Positions 8,148 through 16,589 of a stretch of DNA of 64,000 nt are shown piece after piece (positions within the stretch are counted from its first letter, which is position 1; each line of letters begins with the position of its first letter). The position numbers and the translations under genes are program-made. Under the pieces are notes generated by a model. The model was not told the DNA's origin. It ran no database searches and was given only the letters and a program-made list of their open reading frames with translations. Source of the stretch: Cytobacillus oceanisediminis (GTDB taxonomy: Bacteria; Bacillota; Bacilli; Bacillales; Cytobacillaceae); contig NZ_CP065511.1 in assembly GCF_022811925.1 (NCBI RefSeq), forward strand, positions 3,961,501-4,025,500. Reading direction: 5' to 3'.

Positions 8148-8609
8148 ATGGCTGCCATGACCACTCTCATCCATATTTTCCATTTCCGGGCTGCCTGATT
8201 CTTCTTCAGGTTCACTTGGCTGGCCAATAACAAATTCTTTTTTAGGCATATTATGCATCCTTCGAGCCGTTACATGTGAATATATATAGTAGGTTCCTTC
8301 TTCTTCAAAGCTTTTCTCCAGACGATAAATCCCGTTTTCCGCATGTTCAACTAGAATTTTTTCATGTTCTTCAGCATTCGCTCTCCAGATTTCAAACTTT
8401 ACTTCATCAGCATCTGTAACCTCTTCTTCCCCATATGCAACTTTTGCTTCAAAAACTACCGGCTCATTTGCTTTTGCTTTTTCAGGATTAATGGATAACT
8501 CGACTTCCAGGAATTGCGGTTCTTCCTCAGCTGCATTATTATTGCTGCAGGCTGTCAGGCTTACCATGATCATTACTGGGAGCCAAATACTTAATAGCTT
8601 CTTCATCAT
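8145..8609 (-). CDS. FixH/YtkA-like lipoprotein
   Basis: A 154-residue lipoprotein with a lipobox (LTAC, Cys about residue 21) and a single immunoglobulin-like domain of the YtkA/FixH type, with EVELSINPEKAKANEP and the late GTYYIYSHVTARRMHNMPKKEF strand. The C-terminal tail is acidic and ends in His-rich SGHGSH, which could bind metal. FixH-like domains are linked to cytochrome oxidase assembly and copper handling. It is the last gene of the operon, after the histidine kinase, with its own AAAGGAGA site and an AAGGTAAGAT repeat just upstream. Copper involvement is inference. Confidence 0.75.
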   Translation of the reverse strand: MMKKLLSIWLPVMIMVSLTACSNNNAAEEEPQFLEVELSINPEKAKANEPVVFEAKVAYGEEEVTDADEVKFEIWRANAEEHEKILVEHAENGIYRLEKSFEEEGTYYIYSHVTARRMHNMPKKEFVIGQPSEPEEESGSPEMENMDESGHGSH

Positions 8610-8620
8610 AAATCTCCTTT

Positions 8621-8630
8621 ATCTTACCTT
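8621..8630 (-). promoter_or_regulatory. third AAGGTAAGAT copy, before the FixH-like gene
   Basis: The minus-strand 10-mer AAGGTAAGAT overlaps the kinase stop codon and lies immediately before the ribosome site of the next gene. The same 10-mer occurs twice at the operon front (11700-11720). Confidence 0.4.
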
Positions 8631-10027
8631 ATTTCGAACAGCGGCAGCACGATTCTAACCGTTGTCCCCTTATTTAATTCACTTAAAACAGTCAGCTCAC
8701 CTTGATGGAGCTTGACTAGCTTTTCTGCAATCGCAAGACCAAGGCCTGTGCCGCCATCTGATCTCGTTCTGCCTTTATTCACTCTATAAAATCTTTGTTT
8801 AATTTTGCTTAAATGTTCTTCAGAAATCCCTATCCCTGTATCCTCTATTTCAATCACGCATTTATCTTTCTCTTGAGATAAACGGATCATGATTCTGCCT
8901 TCGGCTGTATACCGAATTGAATTGTCCATAATATTTTGGATAACCTGCTCAATCCTGCCTTCATCCCCATTGACGATTACTTCAGGATCCAGGCGGTATT
9001 GTAAATCCAAATTTTTTTCACGGAGGATAGGCTTGTATTTTTCAATAGCATCCTCTATAAGCTGTCCCAGCGGCAGCGGCATTTTTTCAAGTTTATATTC
9101 GTCGGATTCAAGTTTAGATAAATCAAGCAGGTCTCCCACCAGACGTTCCATCCTCCGGGACTCTCTAAGGATCAGCTGCAAGTATTTTTGCCTATCCTCC
9201 TCAGATTCTGCCATCTCGGAAATGAGTGCCTCACTGTAGCCCTTTACATAGCTAATGGGGGTTCTTAACTCATGTGATACGTTTGCCAGAAAATCCTTTT
9301 TCTTTTCGTCTTCTTTTTGTATAGATGAGGACATATGATTAAAAGCATTTGCCAGCTGGCCTATTTCGTCCTTGGAATCAATGTTTAAAGTAATATCATA
9401 GTGTCCCTTTGATACATGGTCAGCTGCAGCCTTCATATCCAATAGGGGCTTTGTCAGTTTTTTAACCAGCATGGTACCTAAAATGATGCTGATAACCGTA
9501 AAAACCATTGCAGCAGCAAACCAAAGATACGCAAAATCCTGGGTAATCTCTGAAATTTTTGCAAGGGGAACATATAAATATATTATGCCCTGCAGCCGAT
9601 TATCATCGAGAAGCGGAATAATGACCCCCATAATTTTTCGGTCAAACCTTTTTTCATAGCCCAATTTTTCAACTGCACTGCCTTTAAGCAGCTCTTCACG
9701 TTCTTCTTCACCAATTAGTGTCTGATAGTCAATTTCAAAAGGCAGACAGGCGCTAAGCTCTCTAGGATTACTGACAATAAAAACCTCTGTTTCTGATTTT
9801 GAATTATACCAATCGATTTTTTCCCTGAGCTCCTCTGTCAAAGGCCCCCCCTCGTACTCTGACGAAAGACTCCTGCCTTCAGTCAGCAGGGATTCCCTTA
9901 CATTTTCCACATAAATTTTTTCATAAAATAAATAAGATAAAAAATAGGAGTATAAGATTGTAATGATAATCGCGGCTGTCACTGTCAGCCACATTTTTTT
10001 GGCCAGGCTATTGGTCAGGAATTTCAT
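8624..10027 (-). CDS. sensor histidine kinase, OmpR-partner type
   Basis: A 467-residue membrane kinase. TM1 lies at about 10-35 and TM2 at 165-185, with an extracytoplasmic sensor of about 130 residues between them. A HAMP linker follows (190-240), then HisKA with the phospho-acceptor His at 252 (NVSHELRTP), and HATPase with N box MDNSIRYT, G1 DTGIGI and G2 GGTGLGL. It phosphorylates the adjacent regulator; the reading frames overlap by 4 bases (ATGA), which indicates translational coupling. The stimulus is unknown; the flanking lipoproteins suggest an envelope or metal/redox signal. Confidence 0.93.
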   Translation of the reverse strand: MKFLTNSLAKKMWLTVTAAIIITILYSYFLSYLFYEKIYVENVRESLLTEGRSLSSEYEGGPLTEELREKIDWYNSKSETEVFIVSNPRELSACLPFEIDYQTLIGEEEREELLKGSAVEKLGYEKRFDRKIMGVIIPLLDDNRLQGIIYLYVPLAKISEITQDFAYLWFAAAMVFTVISIILGTMLVKKLTKPLLDMKAAADHVSKGHYDITLNIDSKDEIGQLANAFNHMSSSIQKEDEKKKDFLANVSHELRTPISYVKGYSEALISEMAESEEDRQKYLQLILRESRRMERLVGDLLDLSKLESDEYKLEKMPLPLGQLIEDAIEKYKPILREKNLDLQYRLDPEVIVNGDEGRIEQVIQNIMDNSIRYTAEGRIMIRLSQEKDKCVIEIEDTGIGISEEHLSKIKQRFYRVNKGRTRSDGGTGLGLAIAEKLVKLHQGELTVLSELNKGTTVRIVLPLFEIR

Positions 10028-10698
10028 TCACTTGGCACCTCGAATTTATAGCCTACTCCCCAGACTGTTTGGATATAGTCCCCAACCCCCAGCTTCATTC
10101 TCAGCGTTTTAATATGAGTATCCACTGTTCTTAAACTTCCTGTATAATCAATGCCCCATATATATTCAAGCAGCTGCTCCCTGCTTAATGCCTGGTTTTT
10201 ATGTTCGATAAAAAATAGCAGCAATTCATATTCTTTAAGAGTAAGCGTGACCTGCTTCCCCGCAACTGAGACTTTCCTTGCTTTTTTGTCAATTGTGATC
10301 TTTCCAATTTGAATTGAATCCATGCCACTTTTTAATCCGCCTGTTCTTCGTAGGACAGCATTCATTCTGGCAATAAGTTCTCCAGGACTGAAAGGTTTGA
10401 CAATGTAGTCATCCCCTCCTATCTGCAGAGCTTTCACTTTATCCCATTCCTCTCCCTTGGCAGAGAGAAATATAATTGGCACATTTGATTTTCCCCTGAT
10501 TCGAGAACATACTTCAAATCCATCTTCAACAGGCATCATTATATCCAGAATAACTAAGTCCATCACATTATTTTCCAGTATGCCATATGCTTCAAAGCCG
10601 CTTTCTGCTGAAAAGCATGTAAATCCTGAATTCCCCAAGTACATTTCAATCAAATGCCTCATATCTGCTTCATCATCTATAATCAGGATATTCAGCAT
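10024..10698 (-). CDS. OmpR/PhoB family response regulator
   Basis: A 224-residue regulator. The receiver domain spans 1-115 with acidic pocket DD (8-9), phospho-acceptor Asp at 52 (VILDIMMP) and the conserved Lys in LSAKGEEW. The winged-helix DNA-binding domain (about 128-222) has LTLKEYELL and TVDTHIKTLRMKLG. It pairs with the overlapping kinase. The start overlaps the end of the upstream lipoprotein gene closely (TGACATG). Members of this family bind direct repeats about 11 bp apart, and such a repeat lies at the operon front (11700-11720). Confidence 0.93.
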   Translation of the reverse strand: MLNILIIDDEADMRHLIEMYLGNSGFTCFSAESGFEAYGILENNVMDLVILDIMMPVEDGFEVCSRIRGKSNVPIIFLSAKGEEWDKVKALQIGGDDYIVKPFSPGELIARMNAVLRRTGGLKSGMDSIQIGKITIDKKARKVSVAGKQVTLTLKEYELLLFFIEHKNQALSREQLLEYIWGIDYTGSLRTVDTHIKTLRMKLGVGDYIQTVWGVGYKFEVPSE

Positions 10699-10699
10699 G

Positions 10700-11680
10700 T
10701 CATTTCACACTCTCCCTAATAACTATTTTAAAAGGGCCCTCTCCAACCTTAATATTTTTAAGCGTTTTTAAATTTTTTGGCTCTAGTATATGTAAATCAT
10801 TACTGTCATAACCTGCGACCAAAAGTATATCTTTTGCAAAAGCCATTTCAAAGGGATTTGCTGCAACCGAGACAGAGGCAGCTTCTTCCCCTGATTCATT
10901 AATTTTATATAACATATTTGATCCATGGCTTAAGACATATACATAATTTTCTTGTCCAAGAAAATTAATCGGCATCGAAGCAGCTGAAATTTTCTTTTTT
11001 AACTCCCCGGTTTCAGTGTCATACACATGGATATTTTGTTCAATCTCAACTCCTTCTCCATGTCCGCCAATCCAGATTTCACCGCTTTTCTCATTAAGCC
11101 AGGCACCGGCTGCTGAAGGATGGATTGTAAATTCCCCGCTTTTTGCTTTTGATTCAATATCGATAATTCCCAGTTTTTCATGATTGAAGCTTAGGACAAA
11201 TAACTTATTCTCTTCACCAGATTCGAGGAGGGTAAGCGGATCTCTTTCCGTCTCGACCTGTTCTTCCTCCTCTCCATTTAAATTAAAGAACCTAATTTTG
11301 TTTAAGTTTTGATCTGCAAAAGCTATTTCATTAGTATCAAGCAGGATGCCATTGACGATACCTTCTCCTGTCTCCCAGCTATCAATCAGTTTTCCTTCCT
11401 TTAAGGAATATTGATCAGCCGTTTCAAGCTGTTTTCCATAAAGAAGAATGGAATCATTGTCCGGGAGAATCAGTGCCCCTGTATAAGGTTTCTCCATGAT
11501 CCACTCTGCCACCAGCTCCTTCTTAGCCAAGTCCACAAAAGATAAGGTCATATCCTTGATATTCACTGTAGCAGCAAAAGTTATATCATCAGGAATTGCA
11601 GGCTGTCTCTTTTCTGAGCAGGAAGTAAGGAAGGCGGCTAATATCAATAATAAGAAAAACCAATAATTTTTTTTTGACAT
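10700..11680 (-). CDS. YncE-like beta-propeller lipoprotein
   Basis: A 326-residue lipoprotein with a basic start, hydrophobic core and lipobox LTSC (Cys at about 21). The rest is built from repeated beta segments with short sequence signatures such as NKIRFFNLNGEEEE, GIIDIESKAKSG, HVYDTETGELKKKI and LHILEPKNLKTLKNI. This repeat pattern is that of YncE/SMP-30-like seven-bladed propellers. No catalytic residues are evident. It leads the operon with the two-component system, so it could be a surface sensor component or a regulated product. Function unknown. Confidence 0.75.
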   Translation of the reverse strand: MSKKNYWFFLLLILAAFLTSCSEKRQPAIPDDITFAATVNIKDMTLSFVDLAKKELVAEWIMEKPYTGALILPDNDSILLYGKQLETADQYSLKEGKLIDSWETGEGIVNGILLDTNEIAFADQNLNKIRFFNLNGEEEEQVETERDPLTLLESGEENKLFVLSFNHEKLGIIDIESKAKSGEFTIHPSAAGAWLNEKSGEIWIGGHGEGVEIEQNIHVYDTETGELKKKISAASMPINFLGQENYVYVLSHGSNMLYKINESGEEAASVSVAANPFEMAFAKDILLVAGYDSNDLHILEPKNLKTLKNIKVGEGPFKIVIRESVK

Positions 11681-11699
11681 ACCATTTCTCCTTATGACT

Positions 11700-11720
11700 A
11701 TCTTACCTTCATCTTACCTT
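11700..11720 (-). repeat. tandem AAGGTAAGAT repeats at the two-component operon front
   Basis: The minus strand reads AAGGTAAGAT, G, AAGGTAAGAT: two identical 10-mers 11 bp apart, 20-40 bases before the first ATG. The 11-bp phase suits an OmpR-family dimer, so autoregulation is plausible. Confidence 0.5.
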
Positions 11721-11803
11721 AATATTGTGAGATAAATGTGAAAGGATCTTGAAACCTATAGAAAAACTGCTGAATTCAAAAAAAATAGGAAGCTTTACCC
11801 TTC

Positions 11804-12070
11804 CTATTTCAAACATTCAAATTCATTGATATGCATTTGGATAAGTGCGTTTTTAGATGTTTCCTCCAACTCTGAATGTGTTATCCTCTTAACCGCAAGG
11901 TAAAATTTTTCATAGATCGTTTTACGGACTCTAGGATGGGAATTTTCATCCTTTAGTTCCCTGGAGATTGCTTCTTTCAATATAATTTCAGCATTATGCT
12001 CCTCTTCGAGTTTCCGGTTATTCCAAAGCTTCCGGTATTCATTCAGAAGCTTTTCATAGTCTGCACTCAT
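11804..12070 (-). CDS. hypothetical cytoplasmic protein, about 88 residues
   Basis: A charged, mostly helical small protein (MSADYEKLLNEYRKLW start, EFECLK end) with no signal, membrane segment or cysteine motif. Two starts are possible: ATG at 12070, which gives the compact protein, and ATG at 12103, which has AAGGAAA at good spacing and would add 11 residues. I do not recognise the family. It is a single gene with no close partner on its strand. Confidence 0.6.
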   Translation of the reverse strand: MSADYEKLLNEYRKLWNNRKLEEEHNAEIILKEAISRELKDENSHPRVRKTIYEKFYLAVKRITHSELEETSKNALIQMHINEFECLK

Positions 12071-12187
12071 TACTGCCACTTCCCTTCCAAAACAGGAAAC
12101 CATTATATTTCCTTAGATGTATTTTTACATAAATAATTTTATAAATGCAAAAAATATAGCTAATATGCCAGAAAGGAGAATGAGTTT

Positions 12188-12430
12188 ATGAATTCACCTT
12201 ATCGGTGCCCAAACTGTAAAACCAACAGAAGCCGATTTAATATTATTCAGCAGGTGCCTCAATCCATCAAAATGGATCCTCAGACAGGGAATGTATTGGA
12301 AGAGTACAGCAATGAACAGCTGTCCCCATTCCATATGCCTTATAAAGGCCCTGACAAGAGAGTGCAGTGTGCTGCCTGCGGACTTGTGGAAGACGAGCGC
12401 ACATTCATCAAATTTGGCGAAAAACAGTAG
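12188..12430 (+). CDS. small zinc-ribbon-like protein, 80 residues
   Basis: An 80-residue protein with two CxxC pairs: CPNC near residue 8 and CAAC near residue 61. Together they could form a zinc ribbon around a 50-residue insert. The insert carries the conserved-looking PQTGNVLEEYSNEQLSPFHM stretch. The start has GAAAGGAG at good spacing and a strong terminator follows. The family is known to me only as a conserved hypothetical; no function is proposed. Confidence 0.75.
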   Translation: MNSPYRCPNCKTNRSRFNIIQQVPQSIKMDPQTGNVLEEYSNEQLSPFHMPYKGPDKRVQCAACGLVEDERTFIKFGEKQ

Positions 12431-12442
12431 TCTTGCTGAAAA

Positions 12443-12482
12443 CGAATAAAAGCTTGAGATATTATTCTCAAGCTTTTATTCG
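12443..12482. terminator. strong bidirectional terminator
   Basis: A perfect 17-bp stem (12443-12459 with 12466-12482) around TATTAT, with A and T runs. It serves the zinc-ribbon gene and the convergent secreted-protein gene, whose stop lies in the stem. Confidence 0.9.
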
Positions 12483-13309
12483 TTCACTAACTTATTTTCA
12501 TTTAGGAATCTTTTATTGTCCACTTTCCATGGGTCCGCTTGTGAAAAGCGAACAAGATAGATGCTGCCTCGAAAATGCAGTCTGCCGCGTTTTTTTATAA
12601 ACCAGTCTGCTTCCACCGGCACTTCCAAGCTCAGCTCGTCTGTCAAATCCTCAGCAGGAAGGACAGGCATCGCACTTAGCCTTACATTTTCTATGCTGGG
12701 CAGGATATTATTCCAGGCTAAGGGCTGGAGGGAAATGGGCTGTACTAGCTTGGGATCCTGCTGTTTTAATCCGGCCATGAATGCACTGATTACTTCATAT
12801 GGATTTGCATTATAGAGATATCCATCAAGTTTCCCTGCTGCTTTTAAGATCATCAGCATATGTGATAAATCCATGTAATTGGTACGGTGGGTGGTACTGC
12901 CATAAAAATGAATACAGAAGTGCCCAGGAAAGTTGTTTTTCAGTGCTCCGCCTCCATGGGGCATTCCATGCATTGAAGCGGCAATCCACTGATTTCCATT
13001 AATAACAATGATTGCCCGCCGCTTCCAGCTCCATTTTCCTCCATAAATGCTTTTCATTATTTTTGTCTCTTCAGCATTTAATGGCTGAACATCAGCATGA
13101 TGGCTGCCGGCTCGTCTTTGAACTTTAAACTTCTTGCCTGTTTCAACATCTAGAACAGTAAATTTACTGTATCTAGGCAATATCCCATTCACTTTTTCCC
13201 AAGGGATCATCTCAATTTGCCAGCTTATCCCCTCTTCGCTTGCAGTAGTGTGAGTGCCTCCTGCAGCAAGAAGAACAATGAAGATCATGATTGCGTGTAT
13301 TGTTTTCAT
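12476..13309 (-). CDS. secreted protein with L,D-transpeptidase-like HFCIHF motif
   Basis: About 277 residues with a signal peptide (MKTIHAIMIFIVLL, cleavage near THTTA). The middle carries ASMHGMPHGGG and, about 15 residues on, PGHFCIHFYGSTTH. This His...His-x-Cys-x-His arrangement recalls the HG...(S/H)xGC(I/V) core of YkuD-type L,D-transpeptidases and occurs in uncharacterised wall-associated Firmicute proteins. The C-terminal 100 residues show no recognisable repeat. ATG at 13309 is chosen with GAGTGGA upstream; GTG at 13318 is the alternative. A wall cross-linking or wall-binding role is inference. Confidence 0.65.
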   Translation of the reverse strand: MKTIHAIMIFIVLLAAGGTHTTASEEGISWQIEMIPWEKVNGILPRYSKFTVLDVETGKKFKVQRRAGSHHADVQPLNAEETKIMKSIYGGKWSWKRRAIIVINGNQWIAASMHGMPHGGGALKNNFPGHFCIHFYGSTTHRTNYMDLSHMLMILKAAGKLDGYLYNANPYEVISAFMAGLKQQDPKLVQPISLQPLAWNNILPSIENVRLSAMPVLPAEDLTDELSLEVPVEADWFIKKRGRLHFRGSIYLVRFSQADPWKVDNKRFLNENKLVNE

Positions 13310-13397
13310 AAGTTCCACTCATTTTTTATGTTTTTTCGGTTCAGCGTTATATATTGAGTTTCCCAAAAACAGGTTTTTTTCATTCATCTTAAGGAAT

Positions 13398-13430
13398 AAA
13401 AAAATCGCACAATTTGAGTGCGATTTTTCT
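13398..13430 (-). terminator. terminator of the CobW operon
   Basis: AAAAATCGCAC pairs with GTGCGATTTTT around an 8-base loop just beyond the CobW stop. Confidence 0.85.
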
Positions 13431-13435
13431 TATCT

Positions 13436-14356
13436 TTAATCTATGCCTTCTAAGGTTTTTAACCTTTTTTCAATTTCTCCCCAGTCAAGATTTTCTCCTA
13501 TAAAAACCATATTCAGGGGCATATTTATGTTTTCCTGCATATACAGCGGCATTCCATAAGAAAACTGAAAAAGAAACGGGTACTGTGATGAATTCAGTTT
13601 CAAATATCCTTTTATTCTGTAAACAGTATCAGGGAGGCCTCTTAGAAAGTCCTCAAATTCAGACTGAATGACAGGTTTTTGAAACTGATAAACAAAAGTG
13701 CTCAAGCGTAGATCAGAAAAAACATGTGACCTGGATGCGGGGCTCTTTTTCCCGGTAGACATGCCTCTTACCTCCTTCACAGCGATCTTTGAGTACGAAG
13801 TTAAGATGCTGAAAGCCTGGCTGTTTAGACCCTGAATCTCCATCGTAAGCCGGGCCTGTTCCGCTTCGGTAAGTTCATCTGCTTTATTTAATATAATTAA
13901 ATCCGCATGCCGCACCTGCTCAATTAAGAGCTGCTGAATCTGCGGGCTCAACAGCCTTCGATTAAGCCATCTGGGACCGTCAACAACAGAAAGAACCCCT
14001 TTCACCAGCATGCGATCTGCAAAGAGGGGGGAAAGGATGCTATCCAGAACTTCAATGGGATGAGCAGCGCCTGTTGTTTCAATATAGATCGCTTCCGGCT
14101 TATCAACCATCAATAACTCCTGAAGCTGAGCTTCCAGCTTATCTGAGATTGTACAGCATATGCATCCGTCAAGCAGCTCCTTTAAAGGTACATCCTCATC
14201 GACCACGTCTGAGTCAATTGATACTTTCCCAAGCTCGTTCATCATGACTGCCACTTTCCTGCCTTGCTTTTTTTCATCCTGGAGCAGCTGCTTAAGAAGT
14301 GTAGTCTTTCCGCTCCCAAGAAAACCTGATAATATATAAATTTCTGTGTTATTCAT
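13436..14356 (-). CDS. CobW/COG0523 family GTPase, metal-insertion type
   Basis: A 306-residue P-loop GTPase. Walker A is GFLGSGKTT (about residues 9-17), the metal-binding CxCC reads CICCTI near residue 73, and NKADE is the guanine-specificity loop near 158-162. A CobW C-terminal domain covers roughly 210-305. COG0523 proteins deliver zinc or other metals to client enzymes. ATG at 14356 has AAGGGG upstream and overlaps the end of the preceding gene by 8 bases, so the pair is an operon. I see no convincing Zur box. The metal is not decidable from sequence. Confidence 0.88.
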   Translation of the reverse strand: MNNTEIYILSGFLGSGKTTLLKQLLQDEKKQGRKVAVMMNELGKVSIDSDVVDEDVPLKELLDGCICCTISDKLEAQLQELLMVDKPEAIYIETTGAAHPIEVLDSILSPLFADRMLVKGVLSVVDGPRWLNRRLLSPQIQQLLIEQVRHADLIILNKADELTEAEQARLTMEIQGLNSQAFSILTSYSKIAVKEVRGMSTGKKSPASRSHVFSDLRLSTFVYQFQKPVIQSEFEDFLRGLPDTVYRIKGYLKLNSSQYPFLFQFSYGMPLYMQENINMPLNMVFIGENLDWGEIEKRLKTLEGID

Positions 14357-14750
14357 ATTTTTCCCCTTCTTCACGATCTGCAAGTATTTCTTCAATCAAA
14401 ATCATCATTTTCTTTTCTATTGAATCAATATCCAGATTTGTTAAGTAACCAACAGAATGAAACATTTCCTGTTTGCATTTCCAGATGGGAATATATGCAT
14501 TTGGAAAAAAATCATCTTCCGTTTCAATTCCCAATTCCAAAATGGACTCATAATCAACTTTAAATACATCATTTTCTGATGCACGGCGGCCTTTAATGGT
14601 TCTGATCAGGTCCACTACCAGATTTTCCCCGCCGGTTTGAAAGTCTGTTTTATAGTTATTAAGAAGTTTTTCTGCAAGCTTTTCGCAATTTTGTTCAATA
14701 TCTGATATTTGATTGCGGGTCTGCTCATTAAGTTCCACTATCTGCTTCAA
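14349..14750 (-). CDS. hypothetical protein co-transcribed with CobW GTPase
   Basis: A 133-residue acidic cytoplasmic protein. The first 35 residues are predicted coiled coil (VELNEQTRNQISDIEQ), the centre carries PIWKCKQEMFHSVG with its only His and a Cys, and the end is strongly acidic. No known domain is recognised. Its stop overlaps the CobW start, so the two are translated together; it may be a partner or client of the GTPase, which is inference from position only. Confidence 0.7.
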   Translation of the reverse strand: MKQIVELNEQTRNQISDIEQNCEKLAEKLLNNYKTDFQTGGENLVVDLIRTIKGRRASENDVFKVDYESILELGIETEDDFFPNAYIPIWKCKQEMFHSVGYLTNLDIDSIEKKMMILIEEILADREEGEKYE

Positions 14751-14831
14751 AGGATCACCTCTTTATAGCTATCCTGTCTAATGACACATTGTATATGATT
14801 TTAACAGTCCATACAAACCATAAGACATATT

Positions 14832-14840
14832 TGCTATAAT
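14832..14840 (+). promoter_or_regulatory. extended -10 promoter of the methyltransferase gene
   Basis: TGCTATAAT matches TGnTATAAT, 25 bases before the ATG; no clear -35 box. Confidence 0.5.
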
Positions 14841-14865
14841 CTCTAATAAGGATGGTGGAGTTAAT

Positions 14866-15483
14866 ATGCTCGAAAATACCGGAGAAAGAATCATACCGGA
14901 GGAAATGCCAATTACAAACGGAATGCTTCTGGAACATTTGGCGCGTTACTATTTTGCCCTTTATTATGCAAGAGGAAGAGTCCTTGATATTGCCTGCGGA
15001 ACGGGGTACGGCTCGAAAATTATGGCAAAAGCCAAGAAAAAAGAAATTAATGAAATTATCGCAGTGGACGTTGATGAAGAAACACTGAAATATGCCAGGC
15101 AGCACCATTTTCATCCTCTTGTGCAATATGTAAAAGCCAATGCAGAAGATGAAATCCTCCCTGATCAATTAGGATTCTTTGATGTGATAACGAGCTTTGA
15201 AACGCTTGAACACCTGGCATCAGAAGAAATATTTCTTAATAGCCTTTATAAGATGCTAAAGCCTGGAGGGACTCTCATTTTATCCACTCCATTCGGCGCC
15301 GGAAGGGGAAAACCAACAAAAGAGCCCTTCCATTATCACCAGCTGACTGAAGATGAATTCACCGATCTGTTTAAGTCATACGGAGTGACGGAATTTTATT
15401 ATCAGAGAAGTGTTCTTATTGAACCGAAAAGAGAAGGCAAACACTACCCTTTTGGGATTGCGGTCTGCAGAAAAAATAAATGA
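14866..15483 (+). CDS. class I SAM-dependent methyltransferase (YodH-like position)
   Basis: A 205-residue methyltransferase. Motif I is VLDIACGTGYG (about residues 43-53), motif II ends in the acidic VDVDEETL, and motif IV/V regions read FDVITSFETLEHL and LKPGGTLILSTPF. The substrate is unknown; the N-terminal TGERIIPEE segment is typical of the ubiquinone/O-methyltransferase-like group. It has GGTGGAG before the ATG and a terminator at the stop. Its position near ctpA and the yodJ-deoD genes matches B. subtilis yodH as I recall the map. Confidence 0.85.
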   Translation: MLENTGERIIPEEMPITNGMLLEHLARYYFALYYARGRVLDIACGTGYGSKIMAKAKKKEINEIIAVDVDEETLKYARQHHFHPLVQYVKANAEDEILPDQLGFFDVITSFETLEHLASEEIFLNSLYKMLKPGGTLILSTPFGAGRGKPTKEPFHYHQLTEDEFTDLFKSYGVTEFYYQRSVLIEPKREGKHYPFGIAVCRKNK

Positions 15484-15506
15484 GGAGCCCCACTGGCTCC
15501 TCATTT
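15479..15506. terminator. terminator between methyltransferase and LCP genes
   Basis: TGAGGAGCC pairs with GGCTCCTCA around CCACT, followed by TTTTT. Confidence 0.88.
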
Positions 15507-15532
15507 TTAAAGCGCTATGACTCTTATCTTCA

Positions 15533-16453
15533 CTATTCTTTTTCAGCCTTCAAAAACTGCTTAAGTGCTTCTGAGTTTTCTTCAAAATCCAGCTGGAGAA
15601 CCGATCCGGCATGCTCATATGTTTTATTTTCAAAACTGTCTGTAATCGGCACCCTCAGTGTTTCAATATCAGTAACAGGGTCCATTAAAAATGAAACACC
15701 TAAGGCTATTGCTTCCTCAATCTTTAAGTCAGTTTCAACGTATTTCAATGCCTGGCTGATCACTTCCGGAAATCTTGCCAAACCAGCAGGTGATGAGAAT
15801 TGATTCATCACTTCATCTTTAAGCTCTATCAAAATTTCCTGCTGCCTGTCCACTCTCCCAAAATCACTTTGTCCATCATGGCGAAATCTCACATACGATA
15901 AAAGGTCGCTCCCCTTAAGTTTTTGCTTCCCGGCCTCCAAATCCAAGCCCATATCTTCAATCATTGCAGAACTGACTTCCACTTCAATTCCATCAGGGGC
16001 AATGGCATCAAGCATTTTTGTAAATCCCTTAAAATCGATAATTGCAGTATGATCGATTTGGACTCCAAAGTTTTGTTCTATTGTATCCTTTAATAAATCC
16101 TTGCCGCCTATATAATAAGCATGATTCAGTTTGCTGTACATATATTCATAATCTGGAATTTTAACATAGCTATCCCTCATTAAAGAGACCAATTTAATCG
16201 AATCTCCAGAGGGTACATAACTGGCTAGAAGAATAGCATCAGAACGTGACTCCTCTTCTCCCCTGCTGTCAACACCAATCAGCAAAAAATTTTTCGTTTC
16301 ATTTCCAATAGCTGATGGCTCTTTATCTTCCTTTTCAGCCTCATCAGCTGAAGAATCCTGCCTTACCTCATTGCGATCTTCTTTTTGCTGAAAGGAAGTA
16401 CAGCCGGACAGGATGGCTGCAGCCAATAAAAAAACAATCATTATATTCTTCAA
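15533..16453 (-). CDS. LCP (LytR-CpsA-Psr) family protein with lipobox
   Basis: About 306 residues. The N-terminus (KNIMIVFLLAAAILSGC) is a lipoprotein signal with LSGC instead of the usual LCP transmembrane anchor. The catalytic LCP domain (about 50-290) shows LLIGVDSRGEEESRSDAILL, SLMRDSYVKIP, LNHAYYIGG and YVRFRHDGQSDFGRVDRQQ, including the arginines that bind the polyprenyl pyrophosphate. LCP enzymes attach wall polymers to peptidoglycan. The start is probably TTG at 16453, since GGGGTGAT lies just upstream; ATG at 16441 is the alternative. Lipidation is inferred. Confidence 0.88.
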   Translation of the reverse strand: MKNIMIVFLLAAAILSGCTSFQQKEDRNEVRQDSSADEAEKEDKEPSAIGNETKNFLLIGVDSRGEEESRSDAILLASYVPSGDSIKLVSLMRDSYVKIPDYEYMYSKLNHAYYIGGKDLLKDTIEQNFGVQIDHTAIIDFKGFTKMLDAIAPDGIEVEVSSAMIEDMGLDLEAGKQKLKGSDLLSYVRFRHDGQSDFGRVDRQQEILIELKDEVMNQFSSPAGLARFPEVISQALKYVETDLKIEEAIALGVSFLMDPVTDIETLRVPITDSFENKTYEHAGSVLQLDFEENSEALKQFLKAEKE

Positions 16454-16554
16454 GCGAATCACCCCAGCGCTGCTTATAGTAAAGTTTACTATCATTGTGG
16501 GAAAGATGAATGCTTTATATACCCATTTTCTATAACAGGAATACATTTATCCAT

Positions 16555-16588
16555 GAAAAAAGCTCTCCAAAAAATGGAGAGCTTTTGC
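16555..16588 (-). terminator. terminator of ctpA
   Basis: AAAAGCTCTCC pairs with GGAGAGCTTTT followed by a T-run on the minus strand. Confidence 0.88.
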
Positions 16589-16589
16589 C

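Noticed and set aside
12104..12187. Possible shared operator between divergent small genes
   Set aside because: Only AT-rich sequence without a repeated or palindromic pattern.
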